Source of the DNA: Nyssa sinensis
Taxonomy: Eukaryota > Streptophyta > Magnoliopsida > Cornales > Nyssaceae
Length of the DNA: 64,000 bases
NCBI GenBank assembly: GCA_008638375.1
Contig: CM018046.1
Span: 44,105,706-44,169,705, forward strand
Reading direction: 5' to 3'
This document shows positions 12,217 through 24,635 of the stretch, one piece after another. Every line of letters starts with the position of its first letter. Within the stretch, counting starts at the first letter, position 1. The notes beneath the pieces are model-generated. The model worked only from the letters and a program-made list of their open reading frames with translations. It was not told the DNA's origin and made no database searches. A program made the position numbers and the translations under genes.

Positions 12217-15200
12217 ACCTCACTTGAATATCAAAAGCAAACCCTAATGGTGTCATTGAATACTACCATTCTTCAATGATTGCCACTCTTTTCTGTGGGA
12301 GCTCAGAATCTTGCAGGGCCCCTCCTCCTTAAAATTAGGATTTAGGGTTTCCAATCTCTTAATCTAAATTAATCTTGGTTTGATGAGACTAATCATCTCT
12401 CCACCTCCTTCATTTAAATAACTCTTTAATTGAATTTATTGTTATTCTTTAACATTTCTTGATGGGTTTCTTGTGAAATAAGGTTGTCAACTTCACATTA
12501 TCAATCACTATTTTAAACTACGAAAAAAAAAAAAAAGCACTCTATACAATATTACAAACCCAACAAATTAAAGAGAAGAAATTATTAAATCAATTAAAAA
12601 TATATATATACTCTTTAACATTGTTGAGAAAAAGAGACAAGTGGTAGACAATTGGAATAAATGAAAAACTACTTTTAAAGAGTCTTTACTGTGAAACCCA
12701 GTCAGGAAATTGATCAATTCATCTCTCTAGCTTTTTATATGTGTGTGTGGATTGGCTATGAAGTCCATAATTGTGAGTTTTGGCCTTTTTCATATGATTT
12801 GCATCAATAAACAAACATATTTCCATGTTAATCTCCTACAGATTAGGCTTTTTGGTTAAGAGTGTGGTTTATATATCATTAAAGGATCTATCAATGACCC
12901 ACCACCACCCACCCACCCACACACACACAGTGAGTAGACCCTAAAATATATATGATGGATCTTATGTGATGTCATGCATCATCTGAGTTTGAGGTTGGCC
13001 CAATCTTCAGCAGATTTTTATTAATTCAATATTAGTTTTGATGTTGACAAAAAAATATTAAGTATGAGGCAATTAACTCCACTAGCTTTGGAACATTATT
13101 GTTGTTTGATCAATATATGCCTGCAATCAGTGGATAATATCTAGAACCTAATCTTCACTTCAAAACTCTATAATCATATCCCAATCACCAAATTGGAGAA
13201 TCATTGGCACCTATTTATCATTAATGTTTCTCCAATCTCATAGTTTTGCCTCTGATGACCATAATTTTATTGCAATTACTCCTCTCTTTATTAACTCATG
13301 ACATGAAAAACCTGTGTTTTGAGTGTAGTAGACAACATCGAAATGCAGATTCTTGAGTGTACTGGGTCATGAATTCAATTTTGTGAATTAAATCAATCAG
13401 AGTTTGTTCAAGAAATACTTTTTCGTCGCCTCAAAACCACACAACTGGACAAGAAACCATATATTCACATGGTACATTATAATTGGCCTGGTGCATACAA
13501 CAAGTTCATACAAGAATTTTTCTTGAGAGGACATAACTCACTTGGCACAAACAATATATAAGGTATGTTTGATTTCACTTATTGACAGTACTTAATGACT
13601 TTTTTGAAGTTCAAAACAGACTTTTTAAATTTGTTAAGTGATTAGTTCGATTTATTAACCGCATTTAATTCAAAATAGACTTTATTAACAAGTTGTCTCA
13701 GTGAAACTTTTTCAAATAGTAATCAAAATACTAAATAACTTAACTCAAACAACATTTTTTCACTGCTCCTTTTTCAAACCATAATTTAACTCAAACTGTA
13801 CTTTTTTTTCAGCTCATCCAAACAAGGACAGAGCAACTCTATACAGCCAACACAATCAAACAAACAATAGTAATACTTTAAACCCCCACAAGCATGACAA
13901 CACCTCCTCCCAGAGGTGTTTATATGGAGTTGAAATACATGAATGTGTGTGGAATTTTAGATACACTTTCTATTATTTTTATTTTTGGTAGTACAGAAAT
14001 GAAAGTATGTTTGCAATAACCTTGCTCACTAGCAATCTATCTTCAGGTCCTGAGTTCATCCAAACTCCAAAAAAAGCCTAAACAACTCAGGTTCACCAGA
14101 TAAAACCCATCTGCATTGAAGCATACCAGAAACAGATTTCAATCAGTTGGAAACTGACAGGCTGTTTCTTTTGTAGAAGGAAATTTATAACAAAAAAATG
14201 TACCAAGCAACATGACAAAAACCTATTTCTATGAAAAAAGAATGCGTACAGTGAAAATGAATAAGGTCTCTAAAATTATGAATGATATAAATCAGTTACA
14301 CCGTTCAATATATAATAATGATAATTTTATCAATATCTAATTAATGAGAGAAAACTTTTAGTTGAATCAATTGTAACATTTCTTGTCGGATGATATAATA
14401 CTAAAATTATACCTTCTTTAACAACTTAAACTTTTAGATAAATTTATTATTTAACATGATATCAAAATAGACAAAAAGTCACGTGTCTAAGACTTTTAAA
14501 TGAATTGTGCACACGTTAACTCAATCTGATTACACATGAAAGGGGCGTATTAGAGAATATAATATTAAAAGTACACTCTCTATAGCATTTTAAGTTTTTA
14601 AATAAGTTAGATATTTAAAATTTTCCTTTAGATTTATGGTTGATAATTCATTCCAAAAGTCTTAATATTGAGTCTCTAAATTTTAGATTAAGTTGAGTTT
14701 TAGCACTAGTTAATTGATATTCAATCAATTTTGTAAAAACTTGATCGAATCAAATTTAATTAGATATATACTTTTAAAAATGAAGAGTTTTGACATCATA
14801 TTAAAACTTCAAGATTACTATAAAAAAAAAAAAAAGTATAAACACACGTGTGTGTGTGTGTGTGTATATATATTTTAAATGCATTAGTAAAATGTGTGTA
14901 CGTTTAATCTTTCGCTATAAGATTCTCACCAGGACTTGACATTTATTTTATGCACTTTTATTTTAGTCTATAGGTTTTTTGAAAAAAAAAAGTACTTAAA
15001 ATATGTTATACAATGTCCTTTGTTTATGCATTTTTTATTCCAATCGAAGTTAAAACACACTAATACCTTGACCATCATCCGAAATTTAATTGGTTAGCCT
15101 AATCCGATTTTACTTGGAATTTTGCCTAATCAACAAGGAAGTGATGTGGTTCAAATAGAAGAACAAAGGCTAAAGGAGGACTGGATAAGACATACGTACA

Positions 15201-16180
15201 CGAGAGGCTCTATGGGAGGTCGATCTCCCAGCCTCTGCTACTTTGTTTGAACCCTGAATAAGCTCACAAAGTCTTTCTCTTTGGATCTAAGCTTTGAAGT
15301 TTTTAAAGGCCAAAAATCATACATCATAACGGACCAAGAGCCATGGGTCGATCTCCCTCCCAGCCTCTACTACTATTTTCACGAGTTTTAACTATTATTT
15401 TCTTGACAAAATTAAAATTAAGTGGTGCAATGAAAAATATTTCTCCCCTTTCAATTGAAATTAAAAGCAAAATAGTTTGGACGGACTTCATGCTAATGCA
15501 TATTAAAATCTAACATGTAGCATATATTTTATATTAGTACAAGAAATACACTTAAAAAGAGTATATAATTTTCAATACAACCTTAGCACCAAACTTATTC
15601 CTTTTTGCTTGGAATGCAAATGGATTTAGTATAGTTTGGATCAAATTTACAAAATACTTGAAATTAAAATTTATAATTCAAAAATAGCATTATTCATTAT
15701 TTTACACAATTTTTTAATATGTTAGAAAATATATAATATAATAATAAAATAACATTATTTCTAACAGTTTAAATTTTAGATGAATTAATAATTTCACATG
15801 GTATCAGAAAAGACAAAAAGTCATACGTTCAAACTTCACTCACCGAAAATTTGAATTGACACCTGTAAACTCAGATAAATTACACATAATGGAGTGTGTT
15901 AAAGAATATAAAATATAATAAAAAAAAGTACACCCTCCCTCTCTAGCAACAACTTGAGCTTTTAAATGAGGTGTTATTTTACATAGTATAACAATCATTT
16001 TTTTAATGGATCTAGTCAAAGGGATAGACTTCTACTTTAAATTATTATATAAAAGATTGAATTAAATCATTCAATTCAAAGATCAACCAAAAAATTCCTA
16101 AAAGTTTATGTAACGCATACCCTGCACTTCTTCTTGAGAAAATATTAAGAAAGGCCACTTGAACTTAATGTCAGTCGGCA
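11290..16180. other. Gene-free AT-rich region with microsatellites
   Basis: No gene is seen. (TA)n runs lie at 11838-11866 and 12182-12213, and a short (TG)n at about 14848-14867. Around 15218 and 15346 the phrase GGTCGATCTCCC followed by CAGCCTCTRCTAC occurs twice in direct orientation, suggesting a small repeat. Confidence 0.6.
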
Positions 16181-16182
16181 GA

Positions 16183-16391
16183 TGTTTAGTCTCGAAATTG
16201 GACGACGTCCATGGAGAAAAGAAGACGAACTTCGTCATCTCTCGGATAGAATCTCGGTCCAGTTTAACTAATAAAGCCTTAAAAGATATGTGTTTAGTCT
16301 CGAAATTGGACGACATCTATGGAGAAAGAAGACTTCGTCATCTCTCGGATGGAATCTCGATCCCTGCTTAACTAATAAAGCCTTCAAAGAA
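16183..16391. repeat. 108-bp tandem duplication
   Basis: Two adjacent copies (16183-16290 and 16291-about 16391) share TGTTTAGTCTCGAAATTGGA, then CGTCATCTCTCGGAT, then TTAACTAATAAAGCCTT. They differ by scattered substitutions and a 6-base indel (AGAAGACGAACTTCG versus AGAAGACTTCG). On the minus strand both copies read openly as a repeated peptide (SSNFETKH), but the frame is short and unrecognised. Confidence 0.75.
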
Positions 16392-16399
16392 AAAGAATT

Positions 16400-18170
16400 G
16401 TCACACCACCCCCCCCCCCCCCCCCCCAAAAAAAAAAAGTTCCAATTCGAGCCACACCAAAGGTTTCTGATGAATAATATTACGGGAAAAATTCTCTCTC
16501 TCTCCCTCTTACGTAGAGAGAGAAAAAAGTGGCAGTAGTAAGCTCCTCAGATGTCCCTTCAGTTCCACATCGCTCTATCTAATCTGATAAAGCTTGAGAA
16601 ATTGGAACGATATAGCAAAGCATCTGGAAAAGAACTTCATCACCGGAGCATTTTATACACACCACTAACCCAACCAAATATTTTTGGCAGGGAAATAAAT
16701 ACAATAAAAATCCAATATCACCATGTGTTCAATTTCCCTGCCCCGCTGAAAGAGAACAGAACAAAAATATAAGAGAAACGACTAATTCTGTATCAAGAAA
16801 TAGGATTGACTGTGAAATAAAATCAATGAAATTATACCCAAAAAAGAAAAAAGTAAATCTTAAACCTAATTTCAGCATTGATAACAGAGTAAAGAACAAG
16901 GAGACAAAAAGAAGACTTCAAAAGTCGTGAGCAGTGAACAAAATTCATGTGCTATAAGGGTTGATCTTATACACTTCCTCCTCTCCCCCAGATGCAGGTT
17001 ACATCATGGATTCAAGGCTGTCCAAAAACATAGATGGGTGCTATATGATCTACTTGGCAAGGAAAGCACATCATGCTGATAAATCTAATCGATCCCAAAG
17101 ACAATTCATTATACTGTGATACGGAAGAGCAATCCTAACATCAAGTCTGAATTCTTTCTAAAATTATGAGGCTAGAAATTCATCTGGTTATTTGGTCCTT
17201 GTCTTTTTGGTAATAAAGCAAAACCACAAATTCAAGGAAACTAGAGAACCTGCCCCTGGTTCAGTGCCTTAATATCAGCAACTCCACTCTGACACATACC
17301 TTTTTCAAAGAAACTGAAACTAGTATAGTAACTCCCAGAGAAGTTCTACTTTGAAAGAAACTCTTCACAACTTAGAAAAGAAATTCTTCATAACTTTAGA
17401 AAAACAAAGCAAAAAGATTACAGCATAGGGAAGAAATTGAGAGGAGGGTATTAAGACCATGGGAACTTCTGTTTCTTCCCAACAAATGCAAACCAGAATT
17501 CAAGTACCAAGGAGTAAGATTTTGAAGGGGAAGAGAGCGAGGTTTTACATCATTCACAGATGTGTCTACATGCTACTTTGCTGGAAGGAACATAGAGATT
17601 AGAAATGCAGGTAAAATTGAACGATCCTGTCACTAGTGATATTTTCTAAGTTTTGATTAATAGAAAATTGTCTCACTTATCTGTATGGAACTAGGAATGC
17701 TAGAGAATATACAAATGAGAGAGAGAGAGAGAGAGAGAGAGAAACAGCTAATGCACTCACTGTATTTTTCGTAAGTGAGCAAATGCAAAGTTTACTAATC
17801 TATTTTAGTTCCTGAGTTTTAAAAAAAAATACTGTTGGAAGAGTTGTCAGTGCAATAAGTAGCAAAACCACTTGCCCATGTGATATAACAAACCTGAGTA
17901 ATGTATACATATATTGATCACTGTGTGCACATTATTTAACAGAGAGGAAGAACACTAATAAAATAAAAAAAATTGTAGAAACCAAAGGCCAGATCAACAT
18001 GATCTTTGCATGTAAAGTCTAAAATGCATTCAGTTCATACTAGCCATTAAGGATGCAATCTTTCTGTGTACAACCATAAAAACCATTATGAATTAATTCC
18101 TAAGCAATGTAGTGAAGGGCCATTAGCTTAAATAATTCATTTATTTTCATAGGCAAATGGGGTAAACCTA
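16400..18170. other. Region without a recognisable gene
   Basis: A poly(C)-poly(A) tract sits at 16409-16438 and an (AG)n microsatellite at 17718-17742. The segment 16550-17600 is less AT-rich than its neighbours and looks like untranslated transcript or old genic DNA, but no coding exon or domain can be supported on either strand. Confidence 0.5.
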
Positions 18171-18181
18171 AGTTATTTTGT

Positions 18182-18702
18182 GGGAAAAATACTAAAAAGT
18201 CTCTAAAATAAATTTTTTAATCCAAAAAATCTATGATAAATTTTTTATATCTAAAAGATCCAAAGAATAAACTTTAACTACCAAAAAGTCAAACTATAAA
18301 CTTTTATCTTAACACCGTTAAAAAATATTAATAATTAAACTAAAATAGCATTCATTATACATTTTAAAAAATACTAAATAGTTGATAAAATAAATTATTC
18401 AATCGAATTAAAAGGCTAACATTTTTTATTTATCTAGAAGGCCTAAAAATAAAGTCACTTCATAAAAATTTTATGAATTTTATCGATTGAAGAAGTTATT
18501 TTATATTTTTTTTTTCTAAAATATATTTTGAAGGCTATTTTAGTCTAATCAATAATATTTTTTAACGGTGTTAAAATGGAAGTTAACAATTAAGCTTTTT
18601 TTGTATTAAAAGGTTCTTTTTTAGATTTTTAGATAGAAAAAATATATCATACATTTTTTGAATTGAAAAGTTTATTATATGGACTTTTTAGTATTTTTTC
18701 TC
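18182..18702. mobile_element. Fold-back MITE, MULE-like, with long inverted repeats
   Basis: The left end GGAAAAATACTAAAAAGTC is mirrored at the right end by GACTTTTTAGTATTTTTTC. The inverted similarity continues inward for more than 150 bases, including ACACCGTTAAAAAATATTA at about 18312 against its complement near 18560. Candidate 9-bp target-site duplications are TTATTTTGT (18173-18181) and TTATTTTAT (18703-18711), one mismatch. Length 521 bp and no coding capacity fit a non-autonomous element of the Mutator type. Confidence 0.7.
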
Positions 18703-18711
18703 TTATTTTAT

Positions 18712-20151
18712 TTGTTAAACATGGTCACATGCACAAATCTTGCTATTAGCAAAACTTACAGGAATATTCACTTATCATACCACAAAAGTAGACTTCAAGT
18801 ACTAGACGGTCTAGACCCTACCTCGCCACATGACATCCTTCACCTTGCCATGTGGCACCCTATAGAGTGGCCACATGGGACCTTAAAATGACCCTGTGTC
18901 CTCCATTCAGAGCTCACTATGTAGATTGACATATATGGCCCACTAAGATTGTGGTGTGGTCATCTCCTTTACCTTGGACCACCTGGCTGTGCAACATGTC
19001 ATTTCCTCAATGGGTCGATGCACATTGTGCCTAAACCTTGGACTTTGACACATGAGCAAGGGCAAGGTCCTCCAATAATTGGATTATCTCCATTTTGAAT
19101 TTGTCCATAATCTCATCTTGGGCTACATTTTGGGCCATTTTAGAGAGAGAGATACGTGCCCTTTGGGACATTGTTCACCATGTTGCTTGCTTGGCGCGCA
19201 CACTCCTACCTCTCCTACAAATACTTTCCTATAACTTAGCATTATCTCCACGTAATCATGTCATTCCAGTAGGTGCACTAGCAGTCCTTAATGCTCCTAA
19301 ACTCCTATACCTAGGGGACTTCATCTACCTCATTTCTGAGATTTTGGAAGTAAATGGCAACGATGACCATCTCGAGCTTCTCTCTCTCTCTCTGTCAGGC
19401 AGCCAAGGTTTTCTCCTTAACATAAACTCCCAATATTTTCTATTTACCAACCTCCAGCTCCACAGTCGGACCTGAGGGTAGACATCAGCATCTCTTATCT
19501 CTAAACCTCTCAATGGATTCCATGTTCTTTCAAATATTTTTGACAGCTTTTTTATTTAAACTCTAAAATTATAATTTTGTAAAGAAGCCACTGAATCAAA
19601 ACAAGGACTGTGTTCTCATTAGATTCAAGGGTGAGAACAATCTCATCCTCAGTTTGACAAATGTCTTTGTCTGAGAATATTTTCTTGGAGAACTCATTCT
19701 ACTTCCATTATGGTTTTTATGATACGAGGAAGAATGATATGGGGAAACCGAGTGAGAGAGAAGAAAGGAAAATATCATGATTTGATACCAGAATAGATCA
19801 AGGGAGAGGTAAAGATGATGGTCTGAAGATAGGGGGTGGTTTAAGGTCATGAGGATTAGATGAAAGGGTGAACAGTGATTGGAAGAGACATATATGCAGT
19901 TTTTTGGGCAAAAACCTGATATCTGAGTATGAGAGACTTGAGAGTTTTGGGCGTTGATCTCAAGGATTTGATGGAGTAAACAGGTGAAGTGGAGAGAAAA
20001 GAGGATGATGGAGGATTGCAAGTTAAGGAAAGACTCCAAAGAGACACTTCAGAAGGTGTGCTAAAGTTCCACAGACTAGCAATATCTATCAGTATTCTTT
20101 TTCTTTCTAATAAATGACAAGAACCTCAGGAAATTTTTTTACTAAAATACG
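18712..20151. other. No supported gene
   Basis: Two open frames (plus 19095-19475, minus 19596-20039) reach 126 and 147 codons but have no recognisable domain, no splice context and biased repetitive composition. They are not called as genes. Confidence 0.5.
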
Positions 20152-20412
20152 TACTCTCTCTGTCCCATATTAAGAGTCCTTTTTGGGAAATCCAAAATTT
20201 TTAAGTCAACAAAGAATTTAATTCAATCTGTGACTTGAGGGAAGAGCATAATACAAAACTAACTCCTTTCACATTGATTAAAACATTCACATTAAATTGA
20301 GAGAAAATGATAATTTAAAATTTGCAAAATACTTGATACATTGAATTTCAAACTGGACTCATTTGGGACATCCCAAAAAGGAAAGGGCTCTTAAATTGAG
20401 CTGGAGGGAATA
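20152..20412. mobile_element. Stowaway-like (Tc1/mariner) MITE
   Basis: The element opens with TACTCTCTCTGTCCCATATT and closes with the inverse AATTGAGCTGGAGGGAATA. The inner TIR parts AAGAGTCC..TTTTTGGGA and TCCCAAAAAGGA..GGGCTCTT also pair. A TA dinucleotide at both borders matches Stowaway target preference. It is 261 bp and non-coding. Confidence 0.75.
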
Positions 20413-21887
20413 CTACTTACCAAACCCTTCAGAGTTCAGACTTGAATTGCAATCAAATCAGCACCCATTTGAATTAGGACCTGCAAAACAAGTTCATGTT
20501 CAAAATTTGGCAACTAAGCTAAACAAATGGACCATTTACTACCGGTATATAGATTTGACCATGTGAGAATTTGTGTTATATATACATAATGGAGATTTCT
20601 GAGCATATCAGAAGATCTAAAGAAATCCTACATGACTAGCAGAAAAAGAAAAGTAACGTTGCCAAGAAAGAAGACAACTATGAAGCATGGATACTTTATT
20701 GTCGTATCCATGTTACATACTGATACTCCTCAGATACTCACTGATACATATTCGATACTTCCTTAATATATGAAGAAAAAAAAAATTAATTCTTAACATG
20801 TAACAACAGATACTTCTCAAATAGTTTGAGACATGTCTTGAATACTAAAGTTGAATGTGTGTAATATAGCATACTTATACAAGGAAACATATAATGAGAG
20901 TTTTTACAATTTCTTATACAAGAAGAATTGAGATATAATAAAGTAAATCATGTTGCATTTGGTCCCAGGTCCATGCAACATAACCTTTATTTTTTTCTCA
21001 CAAATTTTAATATTTTAAGCTAGGAACTTAAAATATGTGATAGATTCATAGAAAACTTGTTTGTCACAAGAAATACAAATCATAAAAAATAAATTAATTG
21101 TTGCGTCCTCCATATCTTACTATTTTTGAATTTTCCGTAGCAGCAGAACCCAAAACTCAAAATCCAACTGCATTAAGAGAGAGAAAGGCAAACAACTGCA
21201 TACCCCCCCCCCCCCCCAAAAAAAATCATCACTGATCTTGAAAATGGAAATGATTGCTGATGGTAATGTCCAAATCCCATCGCCGCATATTAAACAAAGC
21301 TACTGTCCCTGAATAAACCTCTGCATACTTCCTATCCATTTGTTCCCACACATACAGTATCACAGAAGCCAGAAAACTTTAGCTTGCTGAACTAAATGAA
21401 GCATTGATCATGCAAACCTCCAAGATCAAATATGCAACTCCCCCCCCCCCAAAAAAAAAAAAAAAAAAACAAACAAAACACACGTTGTTCGCAGGACATT
21501 CAAATACATCTAAAATGCACACAGACATGTACATACAAACACACACACATATGAACAAGCACATACATGTACATACAAACACACACATATGAGCAAGCGC
21601 GCACACACAAAAAAAAAAAAAAAGAGCAAGCATGTTTAATAAAGGAGTTTTTACCAACATGATAGATGTCATCTGCTTAAAAATTACAAACAAACATGGA
21701 AAGTAGTGGTTGATTATTCCTATATCATTATCATAGTAGCCGAAATGTTAATTGTGACTGAGTAATAGGAGTGATGCACTGATAACCTCAATTCCACAAA
21801 GTAATTTCCTTCAGAAAAACTATTATGCCTAAACAAGAATAATGATGCACTTAAAAAAAAAAACTTTTTTGATAGTATAATGGAAAC
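20413..21887. other. No gene seen; C/A homopolymer and CA-rich tracts
   Basis: The stretch contains poly(C)-poly(A) compound tracts at about 21204-21226 and 21440-21469 and CACACA-rich DNA at about 21536-21609. Nothing in it supports a gene. Confidence 0.6.
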
Positions 21888-22205
21888 TGTTGAAATGTCC
21901 CACATTACATCACATCACATCGCCCGTGTTAAGCCCATATGTGCCGTTTATAAGGCTTAAGTTCCCTCTCCTTTTTACGAAGTTGAATGGGCTGGGCCTC
22001 TCAAGTGGTATCAGAGCCAGGTTGGGCGAGTCGTCCAGCATGCCGAGTGTCAAGGCTGCTATTGTCCAGGGGGGTGTGTTGAAATGTCACTACATCACAT
22101 CGCCTGTATCAAGCTTGTATCAAGCTCATCTATGCCGTCTATAAGGCTTAAGTTCCCCTCTCCGTAACAAGGGTTAAGAAGTTGAATGGGATGGGCCTCT
22201 CAAGA
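21888..22205 (+). mobile_element. Complete TRIM (terminal-repeat retrotransposon in miniature)
   Basis: Two LTRs of about 116 and 126 bp (21888-22003 and 22077-22202) start TGTTGAAATGTC and share CATCACATCGCC, TATAAGGCTTAAGTTCCC and GTTGAATGGG.TGGGCCTCTCA. The internal part is only about 70 bp. It begins with TGGTATCAGAGCC (22006-22018), the plant primer-binding site complementary to initiator tRNA-Met, and ends with a G-rich polypurine tract (22068-22076). GAAAC flanks both sides (21883-21887 and 22206-22210), a candidate 5-bp target-site duplication if the element ends in CAAGA. No protein is encoded, so it must have moved with enzymes from another element. Confidence 0.85.
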
Positions 22206-22750
22206 GAAACCGACACTCCCATCCATTGCAACACCATAAACTTTAGTTTCAAAGAAGGATGCATTGACATGCTTAAAGGAGTATTATAGAACCTTTTTTT
22301 GAAAATTTGTAGATTAGCTGTGATTGATGAATGAATCATATCAGCTATTTGATTATGGTACCACAATCATTGCTAGAAAACAACGAATTTCAATTAAAGG
22401 CACTGTGGTAACCACAAAAAAAAAAAAAAAAAAAAACACGACTTCATTCAAAAACTCAATCTATGTAAAAAATAGAAAAACATATTGAGAAAATGAGAAA
22501 TACTAAGCGATAAAATGGTGAGAGATTGACAGGTTGAGCACCGTTCCATCGATGAGAACAGGAATGAGCGATGCATTGCGACGATTGTGCCGGTGAGGTG
22601 CAGCTCTTCACTGGACTAGAACTGCGAAATTCAATGCTTGCGGTGGAGTTTCAAAATCAAGAAAACGGACCATATATTGGGAACCCTAGTAGGGGGAGCA
22701 TTCAACTATTGAAATATTGATCTATTACTTCTCTGCCAAGGCAACAGCTA
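22206..22750. other. No supported gene; GC-richer segment near 22540-22700
   Basis: The piece 22540-22700 has higher GC and on the minus strand contains in-frame ATGs, resembling a 5' leader. No downstream coding exon could be linked to it on either strand. A poly(A) tract lies at 22417-22438. Confidence 0.4.
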
Positions 22751-22821
22751 GCGCATCTAGTGTAGTGGTATCATAGTACCCTCCCACGGTACTGACCGTG
22801 GTTCGATTCCCCGGATGCGCA
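22751..22821 (+). tRNA. tRNA-Gly (anticodon CCC)
   Basis: The 71-base sequence folds as a cloverleaf: acceptor GCGCATC pairs with GATGCGC, the discriminator is A, and anticodon stem GTACC/GGTAC encloses loop CTCCCAC with anticodon CCC, decoding GGG. Both internal promoter boxes are present (TAGTGTAGTGG and GGTTCGATTCC). A T run (TTTT at about 22834) follows as a Pol III terminator. The T-stem CCGTG/CCCGG has one T-C mismatch where plant tRNA-Gly normally has CCGGG, so function is likely but not certain. There is no intron and CCA is not encoded, as usual for nuclear genes. Confidence 0.9.
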
Positions 22822-22960
22822 CTACTACATTCGTTTTATGTGTTCCACTGATTCAGTGAAGGGGAAAATTTGCTAAAATTAGTCTCCAAATATAATGAAT
22901 CACAAATTATGAGAGATCTCAATTTTCATTGTGAAAACTAATATGCAAGTGTAATTTTCT

Positions 22961-22991
<31 letters not shown>

Positions 22992-23340
22992 GAGTACACC
23001 GATTGAGGAGAGGAAAATTTTTTATCTAATTGTGTGTGCATATGCACTTACGGCTCAAATCTGAATTGCGTTTATAGAAAAAAAAAAAAATTGTCAACTT
23101 TAAATGAGTTTCGTGTAATTTTCTTAATTTTGTTAAAGAAAAAAAGAATGAAATATTTAAATATGTTTGAAAATAACAAGATAAGAATTCGCTTGTGTTA
23201 AAAAGTATGGACAAAACGGATAATCCTTTTCTTTTATCTCTTCCTAGGCTATGTTTGAACGATCGGATAAAAAAAAAAGATTGAATAAAATAATTATATA
23301 ATACTACTACATTAGTATACATTATATCATATTCAAGTAA

Positions 23341-24032
23341 GATATAAATGATGTGGATGATATATTATCTAAGTCAATTTAAGACAAGAAAATGAAATGT
23401 GGGATATAGAATAGAGTAATTTTTTACAGCCCAAGTAACTTCGCTTATCTAACGTAGCATAACTCAACTAGTTAGTTAGGATATAAATGAAGTACAAAAT
23501 ATATTATCTAAGTCAATTGAAGACAAGAAATGTGAGATACATAATAAAGTATTGTTTTATGTTTTATGACTCAAGTAACCTCGCTTATCTGACACGTGGC
23601 ATGATTCAACTGACTGTTAATTAAGATATAAATGACATACATGATATATTATCTAAGTCAATTGAAGATACAAAATGTGAGATATAGAATATAGTACTCC
23701 CTTCCGTCCCACAATTATAGCCTCATTTGAAAAATCTAACTTTTTATGAGTATTATTTTATTATTTTAAAATTATTTCATTTTTCTATTATACCCTTATT
23801 CAATTTTAAATTTTCAGCACTACAGTGAATGAAAATTATATGAGTGAAAGAAGTTTAGAAGGGTAGTTTTGAAAATTTATTAGTTAAAGTACAAAATAGA
23901 ATTCTTAAAATGAACATTATAAAATGGAATAAAAGACACTTAAAATGAGACGGAAGGGAGTAATGTTTTATGACTCAAGTAACCTCGCGCGCATCCAATG
24001 TGGCATAAGTTCAACCAGCTGTTAGGTTTTTT
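23341..24032. repeat. Three tandem copies of a ~140-bp repeat, the third split by a MITE
   Basis: Copies begin GATATAAATGA at 23341, 23480 and 23625. Each contains TATATTATCTAAGTCAATT, then AAATGTGRGATA, then CTCAAGTAACCTCGC (AGCCCAAGTAACTTCGC in copy 1). The third copy continues after an inserted MITE at 23963 (ATGTTTTATGACTCAAGTAA). A partial inverted copy (TTACTTAAGTCATAAAACATTACTTTATAG) is seen at about 24112-24141. Confidence 0.8.
23695..23962. mobile_element. Stowaway-like MITE nested in the tandem repeat
   Basis: The ends TACTCCCTTCCGTCCCA and AGACGGAAGGGAGTA are inverted repeats flanked by TA on both sides. The element is 268 bp, non-coding, and interrupts the third tandem-repeat copy, so it arrived after the repeat had formed. 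Confidence 0.85.
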
Positions 24033-24041
24033 TTTTTTTTC

Positions 24042-24635
24042 TCAACTTTGTTCCATTGGAACAATCAATTGAATCATGCCACTATCTTTTGGGCAAAATC
24101 AGATGGGCAAGATTACTTAAGTCATAAAACATTACTTTATAGAATAAGCTCAGTAATAGTTATCTTACCCTAACTCTCTTATCCCGCCGTACAAACAAGA
24201 ATAGCATTGAAAAGAGAGCAAAAGGAGAGCAATACGCAAAAACTGCTTGATGTCCGACATTCCAGCCAAATTCCCCCCCTACAAACGCAGGGTGAATGTG
24301 TTCATTCTGTGGACAAATATTCAATATATGTCAAGGAAAAATATTTCATTCCTCATGCAATAAAATGGACCACAGAGAAAGAAGCAGTGGGGAAAAATTT
24401 ATCATTTTACTAGAGAATGCCCACAAAAAAACGAGGCAGCAATACATCCTCATCGTTTGAATCATATAGGAAAAAGTCTAGCAAAATTATATCCCACAGA
24501 TAAAGTACACGTGCACTCATTTAGATATCCCCGTATATCATAACTGGGAGCTCCACTGGCCCCACCACATTCTGTAAGGGCTCACATTATGATGACTCTC
24601 ACACAACTTTCTAGCGCAGTCAATCAAAAGTTCTC
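24042..24635. other. Intergenic and 3' flank of the ABCF3 gene
   Basis: No gene is seen between the repeat array and the ABCF3 stop codon. The last about 200 bases are GC-richer and probably form the 3' untranslated region of the minus-strand gene; no exact poly(A) site can be given. Confidence 0.5.

Noticed and set aside
19596..20047. Minus-strand open frames of 147 and 63 codons
   Set aside because: Low-complexity composition, no recognisable domain, overlapping frames both open; likely chance.
22540..22700. First exon of a minus-strand protein gene
   Set aside because: ATGs are present but no continuing coding exon could be found down to 16 kb.
23341..24141. CRISPR-like array
   Set aside because: Repeats of about 140 bp without unique spacers in a plant genome are a tandem satellite, not CRISPR.
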